Below are positions 52,339 through 64,000 of a DNA stretch of 64,000 bases, in pieces; within the stretch, counting starts at the first letter, position 1, and each line of letters starts with the position of its first letter. A model generated the notes under the pieces. The model saw nothing but the letters and a program-made list of their open reading frames with translations, searched no databases and was not told where the DNA came from. A program made the position numbers and the translations under genes. The DNA is from Trichinella spiralis (taxonomy: Eukaryota > Nematoda > Enoplea > Trichinellida > Trichinellidae): positions 460,917 to 524,916 of the forward strand of contig CM012955.1 of the NCBI GenBank assembly GCA_000181795.3, given 5' to 3'.

Positions 52339-53406
52339 ATTTGAATTGAAAAGCAAATAAAATAAACAAAACACTTACCACTGGTACACAGTGAGTTATG
52401 CCGTCACCAATGTCAATAACAAAAGCAGTTAAAGAGCGATTTTCTTGTGGACAACCTACCCACGACGCTGCAACAGCAAGAAATGCCTATAATATTCATA
52501 TTTTTTGTTTTTTTCAAAGCAAACTGTATACATAAATATAAATATATATATATATATTTATATTTATATTTATAATTTCACTACTTGTACTGCTATGTAT
52601 AAGCCCGGAACGTTAAACGATTCAAACATAACTTCTGCCAAATATTCACGATTTTCTGGTGTATTCAACGGTGATTCGGTCTGAAAAAGTAATATAAATA
52701 CAAAACGCATCGTTACATTAAAATACTATTTTGAAATTAATAATTACCATTAGAAAATTATGATCTTCTGGCTCTATACGCAGATATTTGAATATGCTGT
52801 GTTCCAAAAATCTTTCCATCAGGTTCCAATCTTCAACAACACCGTGTCGCACAGGATACTAAAATTATACACTTTCCAATGTTCAATAACAAATGACATT
52901 CTAAAAATGTGCTCTAATATGGACAATATAATAAAAAACTATTTCTCAATACAAAATGAAAATTATGCTTCAGTGCCATTCACAAAATTTAACATAGACA
53001 TGCATATACTCTAATTGAATAATTTGTTGCGTTCAAAGCCTCATCGCCGATGAAAAAGTCCATATCAATCGGCATTCTGCCAGTATTAGGTATGTTGTAC
53101 GATTGACTTCGGCATGCGATGACTAATAATAAAAAAGAAATTTTTAATGTGTTAAAACGGTGATTCAACTCTAATACCTGTTGGGATGATAAAATTGGGA
53201 TGCGTGTTACCAGCAAATCCAATCTTTGAATATCTGAAAATGAAAACATCATATACAAAAATCAATTTACAACAATAAATGGAAACATTCAAAACATATA
53301 TTCTGCAAATCATCATTCGATGAAAGTGACAAGCATTTGTACAAAAGTAATTGAGCATATCATACCCAGTTCCATTATCAATGACAACAGCAGATGAAAG
53401 TAACAT
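51272..53406 (-). CDS. arp3: Actin-related protein 3 (Arp2/3 complex)
   Basis: Eleven exons: 53406-53366, 53233-53178, 53122-53010, 52858-52748, 52680-52585, 52486-52379, 52251-52108, 52047-51874, 51805-51587, 51523-51440, 51358-51272. All in phase; 410 aa against 418 in human. Actin-fold markers appear in order: phosphate-1 loop ([16 protein letters not shown]), [36 protein letters not shown], phosphate-2 loop ([10 protein letters not shown]), [49 protein letters not shown]. The FFIGDEA and long GPEIFF regions point to Arp3 rather than actin or Arp2. With Arp2 it forms the template for branched actin filaments at the cell cortex. The C-terminus ends ICRRNAVIR, shorter than and different from the usual NPVFGVMS end. 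ELMO in this window signals, through Rac and WAVE, towards the same complex. Confidence 0.95.
52304..52337. repeat. (TA)n microsatellite in an Arp3 intron
   Basis: About 34 bp of perfect TA repeat in the intron between the exons at 52379-52486 and 52108-52251. Confidence 0.9.
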
Positions 53407-53942
53407 AGCTAATATCTTAAATGAATCGTTTTCAGTAAAATTCTTTGCTACAAACAATGATATCGATTGTAAAAACAATGTGACTCATATTAAATGTTGG
53501 CGTAATTGTTCATACTGTAAGGAAATCATGTACTATAAAAAAATATTTGCAGTCAGCATTGCTTAATTTGAATAATACCTTTTTTAAATTAAGCACTAAA
53601 GATTATTTTTAAATATTATAAATATTTATATTTGCAATATTATTTACACATTTTCGTTATGCTTATTTCGAAAAATTCATGCTTCAACTTTCCATTCTTT
53701 GTAATTAATTTAAAATTTTATTTTAATGCTTTATTATTTTTCTATAGCTTTTAGTGTAAATTTTGAAATATTACAACTTGAAGGCACAAAATGAAATTTA
53801 GCGGTGAGCAAAAAATGTACCATTTTGCAATTATATTCATCTTTATTTAAATTTAAAACATAAAAGAACAAATTAAACTCATTTTAAAATTTAGATTTCC
53901 AGTATTGCATCATTTTACAATAAACTGTACTTGAAGATTTAC

Positions 53943-54007
53943 TTATACAGTATACCTCAGCCATTCTTGACACATCTCGTCTTCATACCATCGAATTTGG
54001 GATTTTA
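53943..54007 (-). CDS. Possible terminal exon of an unidentified gene
   Basis: Reading the minus strand after an acceptor-like ctcaacag there is a short frame with protein-like composition, IRWYEDEMCQEWLRYTV followed by a TAA. Nothing upstream on the minus strand joins to it clearly. It is possibly the last exon of a small gene lying between Arp3 and GOLPH3. Family unknown; chance is possible. Confidence 0.2.
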
Positions 54008-54759
54008 TGTTTTGCGGCTGTTGAGAAGGCATTATTCAAGTAATTGATTATTTATTAATTTTTCCATGTTTATTTCAATTTTTCTGTTATTCGAATTTTT
54101 AAAACTCGTTCTCTGAACATCAGTTATCACCAGCTGCTAGTAAAATTATTATATGTTAAAACGGTAAAATTATTTAAAGAGCATGAAACTTATTGTCCAG
54201 TTGATTAGAAACTTTCTTTGAAGTAAGTTTTATTAATGAAACGTGTTCAATTATGTTTGGTTCATTTCGGTACATAGTTAACAATATAATACTCATTGAT
54301 AATATTTTTCATTATTTTATTGTTTTGATACTGTTAAATTATGATAAATTTTTGCAGTGTTTTTATTCTCAACTTATTTGTCATTAAATGAATTTAATTG
54401 ACTATTAGTGTGGGTTTTTGTTTGTGAATATTTCAGCTTTTTAAAAATAATTATTGTCAGGTGAAAGTCAAGGTTATTTCATTTTTGGTGATTAGCATGC
54501 ATGTAATTTATTTTATTCTGATTTACAATAAATGGTGTTAACTGGAATTCTTGTTTGGAATATAATAAATATTCCATGTTGTAGAGATACACGTGTACTT
54601 TGTTACCAGTATTAAGTTTCGTTTATTGTAAATTATCTCCGATTTCGTATTACGCAAATTTATCTTCGAACGAATTTTTCTTCTGTGCTTTTTTTCTCAG
54701 CAGTGTGTAACAGTACAGAAGAAACTTCATGCAGCTGAATGTGTGTTGTTTAGAAATGG

Positions 54760-55035
54760 TTATTTTATTGACTTTAGTGTTACTTTTTTAAATGAGGGGA
54801 AGTTTTTTTTTAATTTGTAGTGCCATTTTTGTTTTTTTGTCTTGATAGAAGAACATGGCCTAGTTTTATAATTTCGACCAACTGAAGATTTAACAGACAT
54901 AATTACATTTAGAAGTGTTTCAGCAGTTTTTTGCGCAGATTTCTTTAAATGAGACTTTTTAATAATTTTATGTTTACTTAGAATTACACAATGAAATTTA
55001 TTTTTCAGTATGTTTTTCTTCATTTGATGGTTCAT
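54760..55035 (-). CDS. Hypothetical lysine-rich basic protein
   Basis: A complete, unspliced ATG-to-TAA frame of 91 codons in an otherwise gene-free stretch. The product is strongly basic with many Lys runs (HLKKSAQK, KTKKQKWHYKLKK) and one amphipathic-looking stretch (AETLLNVIMSVKSS). AT-rich DNA gives Lys/Ile/Asn-rich frames by chance, which tempers the call. If real, a small nuclear or nucleolar protein would fit the composition. No family recognised. Confidence 0.25.
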   Translation of the reverse strand: MNHQMKKNILKNKFHCVILSKHKIIKKSHLKKSAQKTAETLLNVIMSVKSSVGRNYKTRPCSSIKTKKQKWHYKLKKNFPSFKKVTLKSIK

Positions 55036-55650
55036 TTATTCACCACAGTTTAATAGCCGCTTATTTTAATGTTCTGTTCTTTCGTAGATTTGTTCAATGA
55101 AACGAATTGAATCTGCAACAATAGATGTAGGTTTCCGTAAATTTAATGAAATATTGAATAATTTGTTTCAAATGTTCTAATCTAAAGGAACAGGCATTTT
55201 AACGGTTTATTCTAACATAATGATGTGTATTTTATTAGATGTTGGTTGATGAATTGTACATATTATGAAAGTTTTCAATATTTTAATTAAAATATAGTTC
55301 TTACTGTATTGGTAAATTTTTAATGTGTTTTTTTAATATAAATGTTAAGATGTGTTTAATTCATTTTTACAGAGGTTATTTTTGTTTTTATTTTTTTGCA
55401 AATTGATTTTTGTGTTGCTAAATAAAACAGTTTGGGTTATTTACAATTGTTTCAGTTTTAAGCATGGAATTTGATTAGAAAAATTATTTGATTAAAGAAA
55501 GATCAATGATATGATGACTATAATTACAAGCTGTATTGGAAAGAGTTGAGTTTTCTTTTATAGAGGCAATTTCATTTGTAATCTTGTAATCTGAAGTGAA
55601 TTTGTTATTTTTTTTGCTTGTTTTTCAGCTTGTACAAGTACAAGATAGAT

Positions 55651-57060
<1,410 letters not shown>

Positions 57061-58252
57061 TATAAAAATAATATTTATATTTTTTTTTATCGTTGGGGTT
57101 TAATTTTTAAGGCTCGGTTTCAATTACATATACTGTTTTCATGTTGTGTTTTTTCTGCACGAATAATAATAATAATAATAATAATATATTCTGATTTTCA
57201 GTGCTGCAGATATATTTTTTATTTGACATCCGAGAGACGGGAGTCTTTAGTAAATCATTTGGTTAATCCCCCTTTGTTATATTTTTCTTTTTGTTAAGAC
57301 CCGTTTTATTTACTTTTTACGCATTTTCACTTATCAGTTTTATGTAAAAAGCACTGACATGAAAAAATTGGCATTTGATTGATGCTATTTTTTTACAGTT
57401 TCATGTCAATTGGTTTTTGATGCAGTATGTTAACCATTTTGTTCACTTTATTTTTGAGTAAAAGACAAATTTCAACAACATGAATAATTATTTTTTTGGT
57501 GATGTTTTGTCAATTATTTGAAAATTGTCGCATGATGATTTATTGCAAAATGAAACATGAATTCAGTTTTATTTGGAAATAATCACAAAATGGCAGCTTT
57601 TAGTTGTTCATTCGTTGGTACATTTGTGATTTATGAAACGACACGCATACAAGTAATGATATTTGATCGCCAATTAATTGCTGATGATAATTTTTTTGTC
57701 GTTGTTATCGAATGCGTTGGAACTACCCTAGCAAAAATTGCATGAAATATTGTCAATAAGTGCAGCTTTATTGTTTCAAGCGTATATTTTAATAACTTTT
57801 TGTTCATATTTAAAGTGAGCAGATGTTCCATTAGTATAATATTATTCTTTTTAATGTTGTATACGATTTTATTATTTTTTTTATTGAATTTTATGCAAAA
57901 AATTTAATTTTTGACTTGTAAAGTATGCCGATTACGGTAGTTACAGTAAGTCATATTGTACTTTTTGCATCTTAATTTTACATTTGTTATTTACTTTGTT
58001 TTTTGTGTTATATTTTGTGGTTATTGTGAAATATCTTGCTTCATGAAACACAACTGTGTGTTCACCTCGTTTCGGGTGTTGTTAAAATAGCTTTTAAAAG
58101 CATTGCTCTTCTGGTTAAACTAAATCACTCATTTGTGTAATGTAGTCTTCATCTTGGTTCCACAACTGATGTGGAAAGCATTTTGCTTGAAACAAAATAT
58201 GGGAAATTACTTTTTCTGATGGTTAATGTTGACAATTTTCAGACTAGATAAA
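57061..58252. other. Intergenic between GOLPH3 and ODR-4
   Basis: About 1.2 kb on the same strand as both neighbours. Contains an (AAT)n run at about 57162-57186. A good acceptor (ttttcag) at 58242 lies 11 bases before the ODR-4 ATG, so an upstream non-coding exon or trans-splicing of a leader is possible. Confidence 0.5.
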
Positions 58253-59952
58253 ATGCACGCGTTGATTATTGATAAACGATTGGAGCCGTTTGCAACACGG
58301 TCGCTTACTCGGTTTGGCAGTGATTCTGTCGTTCAAATTGGCTTTTTGTTGGGTTTCGAATCGGTGTCGGAAACATACCTTTGCTACATCGCCGCATGCC
58401 CGGATCAGTCGGAAGATGGCGAGCACTTTGAAGTGAGTTGAATATTCTCTACTTACTGTATTGTGTGTTGAAAAAGGAATGTTTGCTTTTGAAAAGATTT
58501 TGCGTAAATAATTGAAAAAAGGCTTCATCTGACTTCGACACTGGCGACAGTGTTTTCGTTGTTATGTTGTGTGAAGTTATGTTCGATTGAACGGCTGTTT
58601 TTGCAGAGATGTAGATTTTAACATTTTTGTGGTGTTTTTTCAGCAAATGGACAACAGTTTGGTTGCAATTTTCGAGACGAGTGACGAACGAAAAGCCGAC
58701 AACACCTCAAAATTGACCACACAACAGTGGATTTACAGTCAAGCCCGTCAGTTGATTCGCATGCTGCCGGGTGGAATTGAAATTGTCGGCTTGTACGTGG
58801 TTGGATCCAAGCTGAGTGAGGATTGGATCAAGTCGATGAATTTGTCAGTTTTCAACCGAATCCGCAAGCTGCGCAATCGTCAGTACTCGGCGGGCAGTCA
58901 GTTTACTAGCAGTTGCAGACGGCTATTTCTGATGAGCGCACCCGACGGCAGCGGGCAGTCGTGCTCTGTGAGAGTTGTCGATTTTTCTAGCAACCCTACT
59001 TGCCTGGTGCCATGCAAATTTCTATTCAGAGACAACATTGAATGGTGTCGTTTTTCAGTTCAGCTGTTTATTCGAAGTGATGCGTTTTTACCGGTGGAAA
59101 TGGAAACTTGGAACTTTTTCAAAAAGTTCCTCTACACCGTCAGAAATGCTTGCATTGATATAGAAGAATCAAGGATTCATTTTAATGGTCGTTCGATGGA
59201 CAAGGATCAGTCGGTGAGCCGTTTGATGGCAGCTGATCGCAGTATCGAAGGTACGATAGTTTTTAACGAATCTTCGGAATCGTTCGAAACCGACCAAGTG
59301 GAAATGGATGAATGTTGCGGCAAAATGAGCATTCAAGGTTCGTGCTCATCAATTTTTTTCGTATTTTTGCACCCACGCTCTTTCTGGAATTGAATTTCAA
59401 AACTGACGTATTTCAGGGGTGATTGCCTGTGAAGCGTGGGTCCCGTCGACCGCTAGTGTAAAAGAGCTTAGTGCATCGTTGAAAATGGACATCCTGCGCA
59501 GTGTGTACGTCCGCGGTGAGCTGCATTACGAAGGTCTGATGGTCGGCGAGCTGGAACCGGAACCGAACGTGGTTCACCAATTGCCGAGACGAGTATTCAC
59601 GTCTCTGCGACCGAGAAGTGAGATCAGCATTTGCGATTATTTGTTTGAAAACGATCCCGGCTTGGAAACGGTCGAAGCGATCAAAGAATTTTTCATGATC
59701 GAACTGAATTTGAAACGCTTTGACACTGAACGCGAATCGCTGGTGTCCGCTGAACGTCTGCTCAGTTGCATGGAAGAAGACTATTTGCAAGATGAAGCCG
59801 TCGAAGTGGAGAAGTCGAAACGTGCCCAACAAAACGTCGACCAACGCATGTCTGCGTCGTATCTGATACTTTCACTGTCCATTTGCATTGTATCGGTGAT
59901 TTTGTTTTACATTGTGAAAACTCTTTTCAGCGCTCATGCTCTGGAAGAGTGA
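58253..59952 (+). CDS. odr-4: ODR-4 homologue, ER membrane chaperone for receptor trafficking
   Basis: Three exons, 58253-58432, 58644-59337 and 59417-59952, in phase, 469 aa (human ODR4 about 454). The N-terminal third has the ODR-4 pattern: GSDSVVQIGFLLGF, then ARQLIRMLPGGIEIVGLYVVG, the most conserved block. The middle contains VPCKFLFRDNIEWCRF. The C-terminal part has MDILRSVYVRGELHYEG, VHQLPRRVFTSL and EISICDYLF. A single membrane-spanning helix lies near the end (ASYLILSLSICIVSVILFYI), so it is a tail-anchored type of protein. C. elegans ODR-4 helps move odorant GPCRs from the ER to cilia, with ODR-8. The start is the ATG 11 bases after a ttttcag. The stop is 143 bp from the stop of the convergent DAP3 gene. 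Confidence 0.9.
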
Positions 59953-60095
59953 TTTCACTTGGTGAAGGTAAATTCATTTGAAAACTATTTTGCGTTTTGC
60001 AAAGTATTCTCACTATGTAGATTCACGTTTATTAGAACAATTTTTCTCTTTCTCAACAATCACAATCTACCTAGTGCAAATGTTCAAGATTTGGA

Positions 60096-62596
60096 CTACA
60101 TGAACGCGCAAAGTTTGTCCAATAAGAGCGGATTGAAATCGCTGAGATGCATCAATTCCAACTGTCCCTCTTCACGCCGGGCTGCAAATAGTCGAAAACA
60201 TTGTATCTATCGGTATTGGTTCTGTTCTTGTTTACCTTTTTCGTGTTGGATCCAGTTCTTAGCAATCATGTATTCGATGTAGCTTCGAGCTTCGGCTTCG
60301 GTGTACTTTTCAATGTGAATAGGAACGAACGGTTCCAACAGTTCGAAGCCCTACAAATTCCACAACGTATCCTCCAGTAAGTCTAGCACAAATAATGTTG
60401 TGCAAGAACAAAAGTTGCTCACTTCTCTGCCGAGTAAAAACAACGGCAAATAAGATGGGCGTTCCAAGTAAAGATACTGCCGACTGTCGACAGTCACTAC
60501 AACAATTCCATTATTCTGAAAAAGCACCAGAATGGAAAAAAAACAATTGCCTCAAACGAAGAGAATCAAACATACCCAGTCGTTTTTCAGCATCTTTTTG
60601 AAAGCGTGAACCAGCGACAAGCAAGAAGCCTCAGCCTTCAATGAATCATTTTTCCAATGTAATACATAACATTTGAAAAAAGTAATCAAATTTTACAAAA
60701 GTTTTATCAGCACGTTTCACTCGACTGAGGGTGAAGAATGAATTCACACAATCGACAGATACGAATAATTTGCACCTGAAAATGCAAACAAACAAACAAA
60801 CATACATACATACATACATGATGAATTTAGAAGAAAATGGACAATAAATAAACTTTTCATTCGTTGCGTTCAGCTTCAATTCCTTCAGCAACACACCGAC
60901 ACAATCTGTAGCAAATTTCGGCCTAGCAATGCCCAATTCAACAACAGACATCAGAGGCTCGTCGCATTTCGTCGAATCCCTAGCACCCCAAACGTAATCT
61001 TTGCTTGTTTTCATCTTCAATTAATTACTTGAGTTATTATTTTGAGAAAATTTCAAAAAAAAGAAAAAATCTTCAGAATTTTACACCGAGAGCCCTTATA
61101 CGTGCTTCGTTTCGTCGCTTAAACACTTCCAACCAGGCAGCCGCATCCAATGGCATATCAATACGCCCGGATTTCCACGTCGAAATCGAAACTTCTTTAA
61201 AATTGTGAATCCATTTTCGAGCTAAAACAGTTCAAGTAAATAACAAATAATAAATAACAATAAACATACCGAAAGGAACATGACAAACGATAAAATCATT
61301 CATATAAGCCCAATGGAGTGCCTGGCACAAGGTGGTCGTTTTTCCAGTACCAAATTTTCCAAACAGAACATATCGAACAACTGGAGCTGTCGGATTCATG
61401 CAGCTCATGCAGTTCACCAAATCTAGCAACTGTGATCGAAGTATGAACTGACATTCTGAGAAAGTATCAACCTACAGAAAACATCCAGATAAAAAAACAA
61501 GCATACGAAGTTAGAAAATCAACATACTTGCTTCAAATAACCCAAAGGCAACGCTTTTTCCAATGCAAGTGCGTCGTAAACCGAATTATCAATACGATAC
61601 CATTTTGATTGATTTTTCGCCTTAAACAAGTAAAAATTTTCACTGTAAAATTCAACGCATTTGCAAAATAATGCAAAACAATTGACATAATGCAATTTTT
61701 AATATATTTATATTCAGTAATCATATAATTTATAAAATAAAATACGAAGTAATGAATTAACAAACTTTTAAAGTCTACACATCAGATTTATAATTACAAG
61801 TGCAATTTGGAAAAAGTACAGTATAAAAGATCGAACTTGAAAATCAATTGCAAAATACAAAAGAATGTTCAGATAATTTTAAAGTTCAGTTCATGAAATT
61901 TAGTTGACCCATGCAGATAAGCAGAATGAACCTGTTAAGCTAAAGTATCTGGTGCAACCAAGAAACAAAGGAAAATAAATAAATAATTTGGATGCATGAA
62001 ATTCCCATATTAAGCATCCCATTAATCAACAATTCAATAAACTAAATTTCAAAAATACAAACTCTATGAAAGACCTTGCCTTCAGGCATCTGCCTATATA
62101 AAAAACACACAAATGAATTTACTAATGCATTTATAAAGGTAGAATAGCTACACAATATATGCTACTTCGCTTTTCAACAAAATCTAGTAACACTGATAAA
62201 AATAATGAACAGCTATTCATATAATGTAAACAAAGAGTTGAATTCAGTTTAACGTAAACAATTTTGCAAAACTAAAAGTACTATGCACTGGAAATTCACT
62301 TTTTGAGATATTATCTTCCAATACAAAATTACAATTACAAAAAACAATGTTAGATAATCATAGACGTTTTAATAATCATAGCAGAGTTTTCTTTTACAAA
62401 TTCTACTGATAGTTAATTTCTCTGCCTTTCATTGTACATAAAAGGTGCTTACAAACAATGCTGATTTGGGTAAGCGATTTAATGCGTCAGTAAACAAGCA
62501 ATAATGCATAAAAGTTTCTACCTGAAACACAAATTTTGGTGCTGCAAAAGAAACATTGCGCTTCGCTAAATTAGTCGCAACACAGATCAGCTTCAT
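60096..62596 (-). CDS. dap3: Mitochondrial small-subunit ribosomal protein mS29 (DAP3)
   Basis: Ten exons: 62596-62522, 61620-61528, 61471-61270, 61221-61085, 61014-60854, 60775-60697, 60635-60576, 60515-60423, 60350-60236, 60181-60096. All in phase; 366 aa (human 398). Exon 1 gives a basic N-terminus without acidic residues (ATNLAKRNVSFAAPK) that fits a mitochondrial presequence. A Walker A P-loop, GKFGTGKT, follows VDTFSECQF at about residue 90. Further markers: LDAAAWLEVFKRRNEAR, KDYVWGARDSTKC, ELGIARPKFATDCVGVLLKELK, LFVSVDCVNSFF, LVHAFKKMLKNDW, ENNWLQHEK-like AKNWIQHEK and a short C-terminal tail. mS29 is a GTP-binding protein of the head of the mitoribosomal small subunit, also linked to apoptosis in mammals. 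The 0.9-kb intron 1 could hide a small extra exon, since the region before VDTFSEC is shorter than in human. Confidence 0.92.
60785..60820. repeat. (AAAC)n(ATAC)n tetranucleotide repeat in a DAP3 intron
   Basis: Tetranucleotide run AAAC changing into ATAC, directly beside the acceptor of the exon at 60775-60697. Confidence 0.9.
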
Positions 62597-63250
62597 AATA
62601 ATTAAACTAAAACGATTAAAAAAGTTATTTGAAGTAGGGTTGAACAGTTATTAAAATGATACAAAAGAAAATCATCAGAAAAAAAACTTCAATTTCAAAA
62701 ATGATATATAAAAAATTACAAGTATTCAAATAACACAGAACATGGCATTTCAAATGAAGAAAAAAAAGAATTCACAATGGAAAAAATATATAAATATTAC
62801 GGTCAACCGCTTTATGGATTTTCAAGTAGACGGTTGTTTCACTTTTTCTTCGTGGCAGTTATACGTTGTATGTAATGTGCGCACGAGTTACTGATGTGAC
62901 AATCGATTTTAGCGTTCATAAATACTGTTTAAAAAAATATCATTCAACAGTTGCTTTGTTCGTCAGATAAATTACGTTTTAGCTAACAGTTTTACGAGAT
63001 TTATGCATAAGATGCTTTTCCGTTTGCCAGAAATTGTTCTGCTGAGTAGCTAAAGGCGATTTAAGTACAAAGGGGAAATCTAGAAATGATAAACTGTCCA
63101 TATTTGCAGTTTTCAGCTAAAACTAGGAGTGACAACTACAGAATGTCAGCATCGAAATATTTGAGTATTCTTTGAAAATCTTTCTTGTTTGCAATCAACG
63201 ATTTTAATTTAATCTCTCTTATGTTTCTTTTGTTCACTTTCACCAGTGTT
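62597..63250. other. Intergenic, 5' flank of DAP3
   Basis: AT-rich sequence upstream of the DAP3 start (minus). No coding signal recognised. Confidence 0.5.
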
Positions 63251-63863
63251 ATTGTTTTCTTCCTATAGAACCGCCAATTGGCCACCGGCGCCGCGGACCA
63301 ATCGAAGATGAAAGGATCCGAACCCGGGCGGCTTACTGGAAGCCGACGGTGATTCAGATCGGCGCCTCAGATATCGAGCGTTCCCACGTCGAGCAAGTTG
63401 CCCATTGGCAGTTCGATTGAACTACCCGCCGAGCCGCTGACCCCGGGGCTCTATATATAGAGCCATGTAGAGCGCCGCCGAAGTAGTAGTAACTGAGAGC
63501 AGTAGTAGCACCCGTCGTGCGTATCGTGGTAGCGCATCGTGGAGCACATCCCGAGAATCCAGAAGACGTCAACTGGAGAGGATTGAAGCCAGACAGAAGT
63601 TGAGGACCCGAAAAGCACCTTACGACCGAGAAGGTTACGCCCGTGTCTACACAGTTATACAGCTCACTGTCGTTTTATCTCACCAGCGAACGGCTGGCAA
63701 AATTATACTTGATTATCATTTACTATCTGCTGTAACTGCCGATACAGCAATTATTGATAATAAAAGTTTTAGGAATTATGAAGTTCATTTATTTCGTAAA
63801 AGTATTAAATGAATTAATTATTTATAATTATTATTTTACTATATATTGTTTTCCTTCCTATAG
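63251..63863 (+). mobile_element. GC-rich island with TATA palindrome, possible solo LTR or retroelement promoter
   Basis: About 63,270-63,720 is strikingly richer in G+C than the rest of the window. It holds CCAAT-type boxes (63273, 63297), a short hairpin CGGCTT/AAGCCG (63329-63345), an 18-bp perfect palindrome around TATATA (63447-63464) and then an open but ATG-less frame to about 63812. The island lies between two imperfect copies of one motif: ATTGTTTTCTTCCTATAG at 63251 and ATTGTTTTCCTTCCTATAG at 63845. CCAAT boxes, a TATA element and foreign base composition would fit an LTR, but no gag, pol or primer-binding site is visible. A promoter of an ordinary gene running off the right edge is the alternative. 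Confidence 0.3.
63447..63464. promoter_or_regulatory. Palindromic TATA element
   Basis: GGCTCTATATATAGAGCC is its own reverse complement over all 18 bases and contains a canonical TATATA core. A start site about 30 bases on either side is possible, so it could work in both directions. Confidence 0.5.
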
Positions 63864-63864
63864 T

Positions 63865-64000
63865 ATTTAAATATTTATTCCAAATAGTATTTATTTTATA
63901 ATTTTTTGTCAATATTTGAAGAATATCTTAAAGAAATTAAAGAACATTTTTAATTCATATGCATTATTACTTGCTTGTGCTTCATGTATACTGTACATAA
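63865..64000. other. Right edge, AT-rich, nothing recognised
   Basis: AT-rich sequence after the second copy of the direct repeat. It returns to the base composition of the rest of the window. Confidence 0.4.

Noticed and set aside
63287-63366. tRNA-like arrangement in the GC island (GGCGCC at both ends 80 bp apart, near-match to a B box on the minus strand)
   Set aside because: GGCGCC is itself palindromic, the B-box-like sequence is in the wrong place for a T arm, and the hairpin at 63329-63345 lacks U33 in either orientation. No cloverleaf can be drawn.

Overview
The window is eukaryotic, animal DNA. It is AT-rich, with spliced genes whose introns range from about 50 bp to over 4 kb, many A/T microsatellites and no bacterial features. 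The gene set (an ODR-4 homologue, a CED-12/ELMO protein, a TWK-type two-pore K+ channel, a double-ShKT secreted protein, COUP-TF/UNC-55-like and HNF4-like nuclear receptors, one SWEET transporter) suggests a nematode. Splice acceptors are often tttag or tttaag rather than the strict TTTTCAG of Caenorhabditis, and many introns are long, so an early-branching (clade I type) nematode is a reasonable guess but not proven.

I rebuilt gene models by hand from splice sites, reading phase and family conservation. Layout: 1-2900, edge exon candidates and an unrecognised small membrane-protein gene on the minus strand. 2936-8634, two minus-strand genes: a tandem SUMO-like-domain protein (NFATC2IP/Rad60 type, 246 aa) and ELMO/CED-12 (17 exons, 749 aa). 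10098-10727, a secreted double-ShKT protein. 17982-25447, a COUP-TF-like (NR2F) nuclear receptor. 27235-28830, a SWEET sugar transporter. 32091-39800, a tandem-C2 synaptotagmin-like protein. 42462-44209, an HNF4-like (NR2A) receptor lacking its first exon. 44564-49744 (minus), a two-pore K+ channel whose C-terminal tail carries two fibronectin type III domains. 51272-53406 (minus), Arp3. 55651-57060, GOLPH3. 58253-59952, ODR-4. 60096-62596 (minus), mitochondrial ribosomal protein mS29/DAP3. The right edge (about 63270-63720) is a GC-rich island with a palindromic TATA element, flanked by an imperfect direct repeat.

The genes are not an operon. They are neighbours with separate jobs: Rac/actin control (ELMO, Arp3), Golgi/ER trafficking (GOLPH3, ODR-4), transcription (two NR2 receptors), transport (SWEET, K2P) and mitochondrial translation (DAP3). 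The most unusual item is the K2P channel joined in frame, through six phase-matched splice junctions including a 36-bp exon, to a tandem FN3 tail; I know of no described K2P channel with that architecture.
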